Source: Mesorhizobium sp. LMG 17147
GTDB lineage: Bacteria > Pseudomonadota > Alphaproteobacteria > Rhizobiales > Rhizobiaceae
Direction: 5' to 3'
Assembly (NCBI RefSeq): GCF_024297145.1
Contig: NZ_JANCTC010000008.1
Span: forward strand, 229,223-293,222
Length of the DNA stretch: 64,000 nt
Translations under genes and position numbers: made by a program
Shown: positions 35,776-44,132 of the stretch, one piece after another
Numbering within the stretch: position 1 is the first letter of the stretch
Layout of the letters: every line of letters starts with the position of its first letter
Notes under the pieces: generated by a model
What the model was told of the DNA's origin: nothing
Database searches by the model: none
What the model saw: only the letters and a program-made list of their open reading frames with translations

Positions 35776-36801
35776 TCACCGGCTGGAACGCGAAAAGAGC
35801 GAGATCCGCCGTAGCGGTTGCCTGTCGTCAATCCTGCTGATGCGGATCACCTGCTGCTGCTTGGTGCCGAGGCGAAGTTCGGCCGCGGCGAAGAGCCGAT
35901 CGACGATGTAATAGTTGCCGCGCACGCGATAGTTGACGAGCTCGCTGCTCCCATCTGCGCCGACGATGAAGAGTGGTGGCGCCTCGCCCTGATCTATGCG
36001 ACGAGGGAACTCAATATAGACCTTGCTGCCGTCGTCGAAGGCTCGCGTCGGTCTCCAGGGCGGTGTGTCGCCACTGATCGAGTAGCGAAAGCGAAGGTTT
36101 TCGAGCGCGATATTCGACGCGACCGGTGTAACTGCCTCGGCTTGAGCATTGCGCTGGCGAAGCGCGATGATCTGGTCTTGGCTGTAGGTCCAGGAGATTG
36201 CCGCCATTGCTGTCTTCTCGGTGCTTTGAAGCTGCAAATGATAGGTCCGCCGGTCCGTCGTAATGACGACATTGGTGGCAAGACCCGGCGCGAAGGGTTT
36301 CACCAGAACATGGGTGCGCTGATTGTCACCGGTGCCGCTTGCGGTATCGCCTATGACCCAGCGCACGGTGTCGCCAGCCGACACGGCGGTTAGTTTCTCG
36401 CCCGGCTGCAGAGCGATGTCGGTCACGCGCTCCGGCGCGGCATAGAGCTGATAAAGCGCGCCATCGGTGAAGGGGTAGACTTGCACGGCATTAACATACC
36501 CGTACTTGGTGGGTTGCTGGGTCGCGGCTTTGTTGGCATCAGCGACGCGTTCTTCAGGGGGGCGCTTGTCCTCGGCCTTGCCGGACTCGGGCTGCAATTG
36601 GCCAGGCAGCGGCAGTGGTTTTGGCACCTCGACAATTCTAATCGGCCTCTCCGGCGCCTTCTCGGTCGCGGCCGGTTTGAAGTCAGCAGCGTCATAGGAA
36701 ATCTCAGGCGGCGGCACCTTCTTCGATGCACAAGCGGAAACGACCGCTGCCGACACCGATAGGATCAGCACGGCACGAATCGGTGACATTTTATCTTTCA
36801 T
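35776..36801 (-). CDS. trbG: TrbG (VirB9-like) outer-membrane-core lipoprotein
   Basis: The 341-residue protein begins MKDKMSPIRAV and has a lipobox (VSAC, about residue 24), so it is probably a lipoprotein. The C-terminal VirB9 domain contains YTYSQDQII and the FAAAELRLG segments. Start 36801 overlaps trbF by 11 bases; the longer frame to 36864 is trbF in another frame. It forms the outer ring of the secretion core with TrbI. Confidence 0.92.
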   Translation of the reverse strand: MKDKMSPIRAVLILSVSAAVVSACASKKVPPPEISYDAADFKPAATEKAPERPIRIVEVPKPLPLPGQLQPESGKAEDKRPPEERVADANKAATQQPTKYGYVNAVQVYPFTDGALYQLYAAPERVTDIALQPGEKLTAVSAGDTVRWVIGDTASGTGDNQRTHVLVKPFAPGLATNVVITTDRRTYHLQLQSTEKTAMAAISWTYSQDQIIALRQRNAQAEAVTPVASNIALENLRFRYSISGDTPPWRPTRAFDDGSKVYIEFPRRIDQGEAPPLFIVGADGSSELVNYRVRGNYYIVDRLFAAAELRLGTKQQQVIRISRIDDRQPLRRISLFSRSSR

Positions 36802-37522
36802 TGGTGGACTCCGTCGGAGAAAGGGGGGGTGGGACGGCGCTGTCGAGCTCGCGTGACCAGTCAATGGCGTTGATGAAGACGCCGAGCGGATTCTTGCGCA
36901 GCTGATCCGTATTGCTTGGCGAGCGGATCACGATCGTGAGGATCGCAGTCCAGCGCATCGTGCTGGCAAGGCTTCCGCGCTCAAACACCTGCTCGGTCCA
37001 TTTGACCTGGAATGAACTTTCGGAGGCCCTGACCACGCTGGTGACCTGTACCGAGACACTGCGCGTTCCGATCTGACCGAAGGGGTCGTTCGCCTTGGCG
37101 TATTCGTTGAGGAAGAGCGCTGCGCGATCGCTAGCAAAGTCGTAAGCTGCGAACCAGTTCTGCCGTACCAAAACCGGATCGGTGGAAACGGAACGGACAT
37201 TCTGGATGAAGCGGCCGAGATGCCAGGCGATCTGAGCATCCGAGGGCTCATAATTCCGGATTGCCGGCGCGACGGCGCGCGTCTCGCCGAAGCCATCGAC
37301 CTCGACGACGTAAGGCACGACACGGCTTTGCATCGACTGCCATACGAGTCCGCCGGAAAGTCCGGTCGCCAAGGCCAGGCACCCAAGGGCCATGAGCCGC
37401 CAGTTCCTGGCCTGCAGTCGAGATGAGCCGATGCGCTCGTCCCACAGCTGGGCGGCTTTTTGATACGGCGTGACCGGTTCGGGTGTTTTGCCGTAACGGT
37501 GCACGGGTCGCTTGAAGAGCAT
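36791..37522 (-). CDS. trbF: TrbF (VirB8-like) conjugal transfer protein
   Basis: The 243-residue protein has PYQKAAQLWDERIG at the N-terminus, one membrane helix (about 43-62) and a periplasmic VirB8-like domain (YVVEVDGFGE, VRQNWFAAYDFASDRA). It starts directly after the trbL stop. It nucleates assembly of the secretion apparatus. Confidence 0.93.
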   Translation of the reverse strand: MLFKRPVHRYGKTPEPVTPYQKAAQLWDERIGSSRLQARNWRLMALGCLALATGLSGGLVWQSMQSRVVPYVVEVDGFGETRAVAPAIRNYEPSDAQIAWHLGRFIQNVRSVSTDPVLVRQNWFAAYDFASDRAALFLNEYAKANDPFGQIGTRSVSVQVTSVVRASESSFQVKWTEQVFERGSLASTMRWTAILTIVIRSPSNTDQLRKNPLGVFINAIDWSRELDSAVPPPLSPTESTNER

Positions 37523-38845
37523 CTAGTCATCCTTGTCGTTGAGAGAGGGGTTGGCGCTGCCTCCCGGCCGGTCTCCGTCTCGGACAGCTTGCATGGCAGC
37601 GTGGCGATGTGCACGGGCGGTCTGTTCAGAACGTAGGCGCCTTGCCCACGTCGGCGCCGAAACAGTGGCCGAACCGGCAGAGCGCTCGGTCATTGACGCG
37701 GTCGGCGTGCCGCCGGTCGCGGTCCACGCGGCATCGCGCCCGGCATCGGCGTTGCGCCCAACACTTGCAGTGGCGGATCGCGCTACGCGTATAGCGGCGC
37801 CGCCAGCGGCACTGGTTACACCATGCATTCCAGCAGCCACACCGGAGAGGCCAACGTCGGGCGAGGTTGCGCGCCCGATCTGCCAGGACGTGGAAGCAGC
37901 CGATCCCATTGTTGTGCCGGCGCGGATGGCGGCGAGACCGCCGCTGGTTGCCATACGCGCGCCAGAAAATGCCGTGCCTCCAGCAACGAGTGATACACCC
38001 GCTGCCGCCGCGGTCGTGCCGAGGGCGGCGCCCGCGCCAAGCTGCGGTGCGCCTGAGACAAGACCCGACGCGATCCCCGGCCCAAAAATGCCAAGGCCAA
38101 GCAGTGCCAGTGCGCCCAGTACCTGGGACATGGCAGCGGCCAGATCCGGCTCCTTGCCTTGCAATGCGGAAGCGAACTCCCCGAAGAGCGTGGAGCCGAT
38201 GCCGACAATGACGGCGAGCACCATCACCTTGATGCCTGACGAGATAACATGGCCGAGCACGCGTTCGGCCAGGAACGCTGAACGGTTCCAAAGTGCGAAT
38301 GGAACCAAAACAAAACCTGCCAGCGTGGTGAGCTTGAACTCAAGGATGGTGATGAAAAGCTGGATGGAAAGGATGAAGAAGGCGATGATGACCAGGAACC
38401 AGGCCATCAGCAGCACGAAGATGGTCAGTGCGTTGCCGAAGATTTCCGGGAAGCCCAGGAGCTGACTGGCTTGGTCAAGCATTGGCCAAGCACCTTCGAA
38501 ACCGGTCGCGGCAATGCGGCCCGGGCGCAGGAGATTGTCTGCCGACAGATTGCCGGCCGACGCATTAATCCCGAGACCGGCAAAAGAACGATAAATGATA
38601 TCGGCGAGGTTCTTGAAATTGTTCAGGATGAAGGCGAAGACGCCAACATAGAGCACCTTGCGGACAAGCCGGCCGAGAACGCTGGTCTCCTCGCCGAGCG
38701 CCCACGCCAGGCCGGCAAGTGTGATGTCAATGCCGATCAGAATGGTAGTGAGGAAGGCGACGTCGCCCGAGAGCAGACCGAACCCGCTGTCGATGTAGCG
38801 GATGAAGGTCTCCATGAAGCGATCGATGACGCCAAGGTCGTTCAT
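37523..38845 (-). CDS. trbL: TrbL (VirB6-like) polytopic membrane protein
   Basis: The 440-residue protein has five or six membrane helices in the first 260 residues (such as FGLLSGDVAFLTTILIGIDITLAG) and a low-complexity Ala/Gly/Thr-rich tail, the usual TrbL/VirB6 layout. It forms part of the inner-membrane DNA path. It is separated from trbJ by 33 bases; no trbK-like entry-exclusion gene lies between them. Confidence 0.92.
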   Translation of the reverse strand: MNDLGVIDRFMETFIRYIDSGFGLLSGDVAFLTTILIGIDITLAGLAWALGEETSVLGRLVRKVLYVGVFAFILNNFKNLADIIYRSFAGLGINASAGNLSADNLLRPGRIAATGFEGAWPMLDQASQLLGFPEIFGNALTIFVLLMAWFLVIIAFFILSIQLFITILEFKLTTLAGFVLVPFALWNRSAFLAERVLGHVISSGIKVMVLAVIVGIGSTLFGEFASALQGKEPDLAAAMSQVLGALALLGLGIFGPGIASGLVSGAPQLGAGAALGTTAAAAGVSLVAGGTAFSGARMATSGGLAAIRAGTTMGSAASTSWQIGRATSPDVGLSGVAAGMHGVTSAAGGAAIRVARSATASVGRNADAGRDAAWTATGGTPTASMTERSAGSATVSAPTWARRLRSEQTARAHRHAAMQAVRDGDRPGGSANPSLNDKDD

Positions 38846-38878
38846 GCCGCTGCCTTCCTCGTCGTGATGAACTCGTGA

Positions 38879-39604
38879 TTAATTGCCGGGATAAGCCGAG
38901 CCGGTACCCAAGAATCGCTTCGTCATCTCGCGGGCGGCTTCCTCTGACTGGGCCTTGCGGGCGGCATCCTCGGCCTCAGCTCGAAACTGCGTTGCGAGCA
39001 GCGTCTGGATCTGCATCTGCTGCTTTGTCGAAAGCGCTATCAGCTGGTTGGTGGCCTGGCTTGCCTGAAGCGCACCGGCCGCCCCTTGGCTGCGGTTGAC
39101 GAGATCGGCGAGCAGATCGCCGTCGGCGCGGACGTTCTCGACGATTTGCGACTGGACCCCCATGGTCTGGCGGAACGCCTGCATGGCGCTTTGCCAACGC
39201 TCGCGCGCAGCACTCGCCACATCGCTGACCTTGATCGTGGCGTCGTAGCTTTCCGGATATTGGCTGCGCCACTGGTCTTGAAGCTTGCCCAGATCAAAGC
39301 TGAGGCCACTCGCCTGGTCCATCAAGCCGTCGATGCGATGGAGCGAACCGGTGAGTTGGCCAACGGAAGAGAAATCCAGACGCTGAAGATTGCGCGCCAT
39401 GTTCTGCAGCATGGTCGCCTGATTCTGCAGCGACTGGATCTGGTTGTTGATCTGCTCCAGGGCGCGCGCGGCCGTCAGCACGTTCTGCGCATAATTGGAC
39501 GGATCGAACACGATAAGGGCGTAGGCGGGCTGCACATAGTCGGCCATAGGCTTGGCGATCAGGGAAACGGTGATCAGGCCGGAGAGAAGGCGTCGCCGCA
39601 TCAT
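38879..39604 (-). CDS. trbJ: TrbJ (VirB5-like) conjugal transfer protein
   Basis: The 241-residue protein has a signal peptide (MMRRRLLSGLITVSLIA through AYA), followed by FDPSNYAQNVLTAARALEQI and long helices rich in Gln and Ala, the TrbJ pattern. Start ATG 39604 overlaps the trbE stop by 4 bases; the adjacent ATG at 39601 is a possible alternative. It is likely a minor pilus component or periplasmic assembly factor. Confidence 0.92.
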   Translation of the reverse strand: MMRRRLLSGLITVSLIAKPMADYVQPAYALIVFDPSNYAQNVLTAARALEQINNQIQSLQNQATMLQNMARNLQRLDFSSVGQLTGSLHRIDGLMDQASGLSFDLGKLQDQWRSQYPESYDATIKVSDVASAARERWQSAMQAFRQTMGVQSQIVENVRADGDLLADLVNRSQGAAGALQASQATNQLIALSTKQQMQIQTLLATQFRAEAEDAARKAQSEEAAREMTKRFLGTGSAYPGN

Positions 39605-42051
39605 GCTAATTGCTCCTTGTCTGGTTGAGGGAATTGCTTGAGAAGTTCGCCGGCCCAATCGAGGCCGCGCGCGATCAGGAACTGCGAGGCAAAGCTGCCT
39701 TGCCCGTCTTCGGACAGGATCCTGTCGATCAGAGTCTGCGTGGCCGGATCGGAAGCACCGCAAAGCGCAAGAGCGATGGGGCCAAGCCCGAGCTCGAACA
39801 GACGGTTGCCGCGGCGCGATTGCAGATAATACTGACGCTTCGGCGTGGCGCGGGCGATCAATTCGATCTGCCGCTCGCTTAAACCGAAGCGTTCGTAGGC
39901 TGTGCGCGCCTGGGGTTCCACGGCACGATCATTGGGAAGGAAAATGCGCTGCGGGCAGCTTTCGATGATTGCCGGCGCTATGGCAGAGCCCGCGATATCA
40001 GCCAGCGACTGCGTAGCGAAGACAACCGACACGTTCTTCTTTCGCAGCACCTTCAGCCATTCGCGGATGCGGGCGGCGAACAGCGGATTGTCGAGATAGA
40101 CCCACGCCTCGTCGAGCATGATCAGCGTGGGCCGTCCGTCGAACCGTTCCTCAAGTCGCTGGAACAGATAGGTAAGCACCGGCAGCAAAGCGCCTTGGCT
40201 GTGCATCAGCTCCTCGGTCTCGAAACACTGCACATCCGACAAGGCCAGCCCATCATGATCGGCATCGAGCAGGCGGCCGAAGGGACCGTCGAGCGTGTAG
40301 GGCATCAATGCGGACTTCAGCGCATTGGATTGAAGCAGGACCGAAAGGCCGGTCAGTGTGCGTTCCTGCGCCGGCGCGGTGGCAAGGCTGGCCAGCGCTG
40401 ACCAGATAGCCTCCTTCACCTCCGGCGTGACGGTGACGTTCTCGTGGGCAATAAGGCTGGCGATCCATTCGGCCGCCCAGCTTCGGCTAGCCTGGTCGTT
40501 GATGCTGCGCAGTGGCTGAAAGGCAAGGGAACCGTCCGCTCCTAGCGCGTGGTGTTCTCCACCCATGGCAAGTGTTGCAGCACGGGCCGAATTGCCTTTG
40601 TCGAAGACATAAACCTGGGCGCCGGCATAGCGCCTGAACTGCAGAGCAATCAGAGCAAGCAGAACCGACTTGCCGGCGCCGGTCGGACCAACAGCCAGCA
40701 TGTGGCCGACATCTTCGACGTGGGTGGAAAGCCGAAACGGTGTCGACCCGCTGGTCTCGGCAACGAGAAGCGGTGGCGCTTCGGTTTGGGTGACTTTCGC
40801 GAGATACTCGTTTGTCGCAGGACCGGCCCAAACCGACGACAGCGGCATGAGATGGGCAAGGTTCAAAGTATGAACGAGCGGTTGGCGAACGTTAGCGTAG
40901 ACATGGCCAGGCAATGAGCCGAGCCAAGCCTCGACCGCATTGACGCCTTCTCGGATCGTGGTGAAACCGATCCCATTGATGATGCGCTCGACCGCGCGAA
41001 GCTTCTCTGCAGCGGCTTGGCGATCCTCGCCCCACACCGTCACGGTCGTGGTGAGATAGCCGAAGCTCACATGATCGCCGCCCAATGCCTGAAGGGCTTC
41101 GTCGGCATCGAGCGCCTTGTTGTCGGCATCGCTGTCGACAAGCGGGACCGGCTCGTTGGTAATGACCTCGCGTAGGATTGCCACGATCGATTTGCGCTTG
41201 GCAAACCACTGCCGGCGCAACCGCGTCAGCGTCTTCGTGGCTTCCGTTTTCTCGAGCGGAATGAAGCGCGTCATCCAGCGATAGGCGAAATCCTGATGAT
41301 TGAGGGCATCGAGAATCCCGGGCCGGGTGAGGTTCGGAAAGCCGAGGATGGTCAGTGTGCGAAGATGCTGCTCACCCAGCATCGGCTCCAGGCCACCGGC
41401 AAGCGGCGCATCGACCAGGATGGCATCCAGATATATCGGCGTTTCCGGGACCATGATAGGATGGCGTCGAGGCGAAATCGTGCCGTGGAGATAGGTCAAC
41501 GTCTGAGCATCATCGAGGACGCGTACTTCGGGCATGAAGCCCGAGAAGAGATCGAGCACGCGGTTGGTCTCGTCACGGAACCTCGCCAGATCCTGGCGCC
41601 AGTCTCTTTCTCCTTGGGAATAATGAGAGTCGACGAGCGCGCTTTCCGCGCGCGCCTGGGCGTCGGGCGGTGGCATAAACACTAAGGTCACATGATAGCG
41701 GCTCTCGTAGTGCGCTACCTTCCCCTCGAAAGCAGCGCGGCGTTCTTCGTCGACCAGCCACGACGCGGCGTCAGGAAAATGCGAGTTCGGATAGCCCAGC
41801 GCTTCTATGCGCTCGGCCTCAAAGAACAATGCCCAGCCAGAGCCAAGGCGTCTGAGAGCATTGTTCGCCCGGCCGCAAATGCCGACGAGTTCAGCCTCCG
41901 TCGCACTTTCGAGATCCGGGCCGCGGAACCGCAACGTCCGCTGAAAGCTGCCGTCCTTGTTGAGCACGATGCCGGGCGCCACCAAGGCAGCCCAGGGTAG
42001 ATGGTCGGCAAGCCGGTCGGCTTTGCTTCGATATTCCGAAAGGTTCAGCAT
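39601..42051 (-). CDS. trbE: TrbE (VirB4-like) conjugation ATPase
   Basis: The 816-residue ATPase starts MLNLSEYRSKADRLADHLPW. It has the N-terminal CagE/TrbE/VirB domain and a C-terminal RecA-like domain with Walker A GPTGAGKS and Walker B LIMLDEAW, followed by FATQSLADI. Start 42051 overlaps trbD by 7 bases, and the longer frame is trbD sequence in another frame. It energises pilus assembly and substrate transfer. Confidence 0.95.
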   Translation of the reverse strand: MLNLSEYRSKADRLADHLPWAALVAPGIVLNKDGSFQRTLRFRGPDLESATEAELVGICGRANNALRRLGSGWALFFEAERIEALGYPNSHFPDAASWLVDEERRAAFEGKVAHYESRYHVTLVFMPPPDAQARAESALVDSHYSQGERDWRQDLARFRDETNRVLDLFSGFMPEVRVLDDAQTLTYLHGTISPRRHPIMVPETPIYLDAILVDAPLAGGLEPMLGEQHLRTLTILGFPNLTRPGILDALNHQDFAYRWMTRFIPLEKTEATKTLTRLRRQWFAKRKSIVAILREVITNEPVPLVDSDADNKALDADEALQALGGDHVSFGYLTTTVTVWGEDRQAAAEKLRAVERIINGIGFTTIREGVNAVEAWLGSLPGHVYANVRQPLVHTLNLAHLMPLSSVWAGPATNEYLAKVTQTEAPPLLVAETSGSTPFRLSTHVEDVGHMLAVGPTGAGKSVLLALIALQFRRYAGAQVYVFDKGNSARAATLAMGGEHHALGADGSLAFQPLRSINDQASRSWAAEWIASLIAHENVTVTPEVKEAIWSALASLATAPAQERTLTGLSVLLQSNALKSALMPYTLDGPFGRLLDADHDGLALSDVQCFETEELMHSQGALLPVLTYLFQRLEERFDGRPTLIMLDEAWVYLDNPLFAARIREWLKVLRKKNVSVVFATQSLADIAGSAIAPAIIESCPQRIFLPNDRAVEPQARTAYERFGLSERQIELIARATPKRQYYLQSRRGNRLFELGLGPIALALCGASDPATQTLIDRILSEDGQGSFASQFLIARGLDWAGELLKQFPQPDKEQLA

Positions 42052-42317
42052 GCAAGCCACCCCTTCAGACGAAGGTGGCGCACAAGCACGCTGGCGAAGT
42101 CCGGATCGCGTCTTGCGGCAAAGACCGCTAACGAGTGGCCCGCGATCCAAAGCACCAGACCAGCAATCCATTGCTGCAAGCCGAAGCCAATGGCCGCGGC
42201 CACTGTACCGTTGAGGATCGCCACCGCGCGCGGAGCCCCGCCGAGCAGGATCGGCTCGGTCAGCGCCCGGTGGACCGGTACTGCGAAGCCCTCGATATGC
42301 TGCTCCCCGGCGGCCAT
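42045..42317 (-). CDS. trbD: TrbD (VirB3-like) conjugal transfer protein
   Basis: The 90-residue protein contains VPVHRALTEPILLGGAPR, the TrbD/VirB3 signature, followed by two membrane helices. The ATG overlaps the trbC stop by 4 bases and the gene end overlaps trbE. This ORF is embedded in a much longer open frame that is otherwise not coding. Confidence 0.93.
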   Translation of the reverse strand: MAAGEQHIEGFAVPVHRALTEPILLGGAPRAVAILNGTVAAAIGFGLQQWIAGLVLWIAGHSLAVFAARRDPDFASVLVRHLRLKGWLAC

Positions 42318-42625
42318 CAGACGAGCGCCCCACCACCGAAGGAGAAGAAGGAGAGGAAGAAGCTCGATGCCGCGAAGGCGATCGACAGACCGAAGACGAT
42401 CTGAATCAGGCGCCGAAAACCACCGGCGGTGTCGCCGAAGGCAAGCGTCAGGCCGGTGGTGATAATGATGATCACCGCAACGATCTTGGCGACCGGTCCC
42501 TGCACCGACTCCAGGATCTGCTGCAGCGGCTGCTCCCACGGCATGCCGGAGCCGGCCGCATAAACGGGGGCCGTGATAAGAAACGCGAGCGCTGTGGACG
42601 AAAGAAAGCGAAGCTTCTTGCGCAT
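42317..42625 (-). CDS. trbC: TrbC (VirB2-like) pilin precursor
   Basis: The 102-residue protein has a cleavable leader (ending near APVYA), GSGMPWEQPLQQILESVQGP and two hydrophobic helices joined by a short loop, the VirB2/TrbC pilin layout. TraF-type peptidase (encoded at 60587) would be expected to process and cyclise it. It starts 12 bases after trbB. Confidence 0.93.
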   Translation of the reverse strand: MRKKLRFLSSTALAFLITAPVYAAGSGMPWEQPLQQILESVQGPVAKIVAVIIIITTGLTLAFGDTAGGFRRLIQIVFGLSIAFAASSFFLSFFSFGGGALV

Positions 42626-42637
42626 GAGGAAGGCCTT

Positions 42638-43606
42638 TCAAAGCTGCTGGAGTTGCGAAAGCGTGAGCGGGGCAACGGCGTAATCGCCGCTGCCGTCGAG
42701 ACCGGTGACCTCGGCGATTGCGTCGATGTGGCGCGACGAGCCGCGGCCGGCGATGAAGACGAGCAGGTCGACGGCATCGGCGATGAGGCGGCGGGGAACG
42801 GTGACGACTGCTTCCTGTGCGAGCTGCTCGATACGGTAGAGTGCGGAGCGCGCCGAATTGGCGTGAACCGTGGCGATGCCGCCGGGGTGCCCGGTGTTCC
42901 ATGCCTTCAGCATGTCGAGTGCTTCCGCACCTCTTACTTCGCCGACGATGATGCGGTCGGGCCTGAGCCGCAGCGTTGAGCGCACGAGATCGGCAAGGGT
43001 GACCGAGCCCCGCCTCGTTCTCAGGGCAACGCAGTCCCTGGCCGCGCACTGCAGTTCGCGCGTGTCCTCGATGAGGATCACCCGCTCGTCGCATTCTGCG
43101 ACCTCCGCCAGCAGCGCATTGGCAAGGGTTGTCTTGCCCGAAGACGTGCCGCCGGCGACCAGGATGTTGCGCCGCTCGCGGACTGCCCTCTTGAGCACAT
43201 CGACCTGCAGCGGCAGCATGATCCGGTCCGCGACATAGTCGGCCAGCGTGTAGAGCTTTGCCGCTGGTTTACGGATGGCAAAGCATGGCGCGAGCACGAC
43301 CGGCGGCAGCAGACCCTCGAAGCGCTCGCCCGACGGCAGTTCGGCACTGACAATCGGATTGTCCGCGTGCGCCTCGACCCGCACATGGGAGGCGACCAGG
43401 CGGATGATGCGTTCCGCCTCGGACGGGTGCAGATGCACGCCCGTATTGACTCGGCCCTCGCCCAGCCGGTCGAGCCGCAGCGCACCGTCGGGATTGACCA
43501 TCACCTCGATGACGGACGGATCGGCAAGGGCTTCGGTGATTGCCGGACCCAGGGCGGTGCGCAGCATGACACGCCGCCGGTGGTCGGCCTCGGGATGAGA
43601 GCTCAT
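42638..43606 (-). CDS. trbB: TrbB (VirB11-like) conjugation ATPase
   Basis: The 322-residue hexameric ATPase has Walker A GGTSSGKT, the Asp box (VILIEDTREL), Walker B-like RIIVGEVRGAEALDM and the His box (GHPGGIATVHAN). The ATG overlaps the CopG-like gene stop by 4 bases. It powers secretion channel assembly. Confidence 0.95.
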   Translation of the reverse strand: MSSHPEADHRRRVMLRTALGPAITEALADPSVIEVMVNPDGALRLDRLGEGRVNTGVHLHPSEAERIIRLVASHVRVEAHADNPIVSAELPSGERFEGLLPPVVLAPCFAIRKPAAKLYTLADYVADRIMLPLQVDVLKRAVRERRNILVAGGTSSGKTTLANALLAEVAECDERVILIEDTRELQCAARDCVALRTRRGSVTLADLVRSTLRLRPDRIIVGEVRGAEALDMLKAWNTGHPGGIATVHANSARSALYRIEQLAQEAVVTVPRRLIADAVDLLVFIAGRGSSRHIDAIAEVTGLDGSGDYAVAPLTLSQLQQL

Positions 43607-44016
43607 CCTTCCCCTCCCCCACCATTGTCTTTGCTAAGCGACCTTTTGCCGGAAGCGATCTGGCGGCCGACCTGCTCAACGAATTTGTCAAAACGCTCCT
43701 GGGCAATCGCCTGGGTCGCCCTGTCCGGCACAGGCGTGTGGGCATGAAGCGTGATCGAAAAGCGGATGAAGAGCGCCAGACTCTCCAGGATCACCTCGGC
43801 ATCGCGCCTGACGTGGGCAAGGTCGCGGGAGAGCCGGTCAAGCCTTACGCCGTAGCGCCGATCGAACTCGTTCTCGCCACGCCGCTCGATGAACGCCTCG
43901 ACCGCCTTCGCCACGATCGCTGATTTGGTCGTTGACGGATCGCGACTGAGGTTGTCCAGTTTCTCGCTGAGCTCCGGCTCAAGCAGAAACTGATGGCGAA
44001 TGCGGTGGGGCTTCAT
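43603..44016 (-). CDS. CopG-like ribbon-helix-helix protein between traG and trbB
   Basis: The 137-residue protein starts MKPHRIRHQFLLEPELSEKL. It has an RHH-type beta strand and helix pair (KSAIVAKAVEAFIERRG) in the first 55 residues, then a coiled-coil and helical tail. It occupies the standard place of the CopG family protein of rhizobial trb operons and overlaps trbB by 4 bases. It is probably a regulator of the transfer genes. Confidence 0.85.
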   Translation of the reverse strand: MKPHRIRHQFLLEPELSEKLDNLSRDPSTTKSAIVAKAVEAFIERRGENEFDRRYGVRLDRLSRDLAHVRRDAEVILESLALFIRFSITLHAHTPVPDRATQAIAQERFDKFVEQVGRQIASGKRSLSKDNGGGGEG

Positions 44017-44132
44017 GCGGCTCGTTCCGACGGCCCGGCGTTGCGCCGGCGACGGGAGAAGGATCGGCCAGACGCTCAAAATTGCTTATGGCCGTTATCT
44101 ACGCTGAGATGCGCTCTGCAACTCAGCGGACT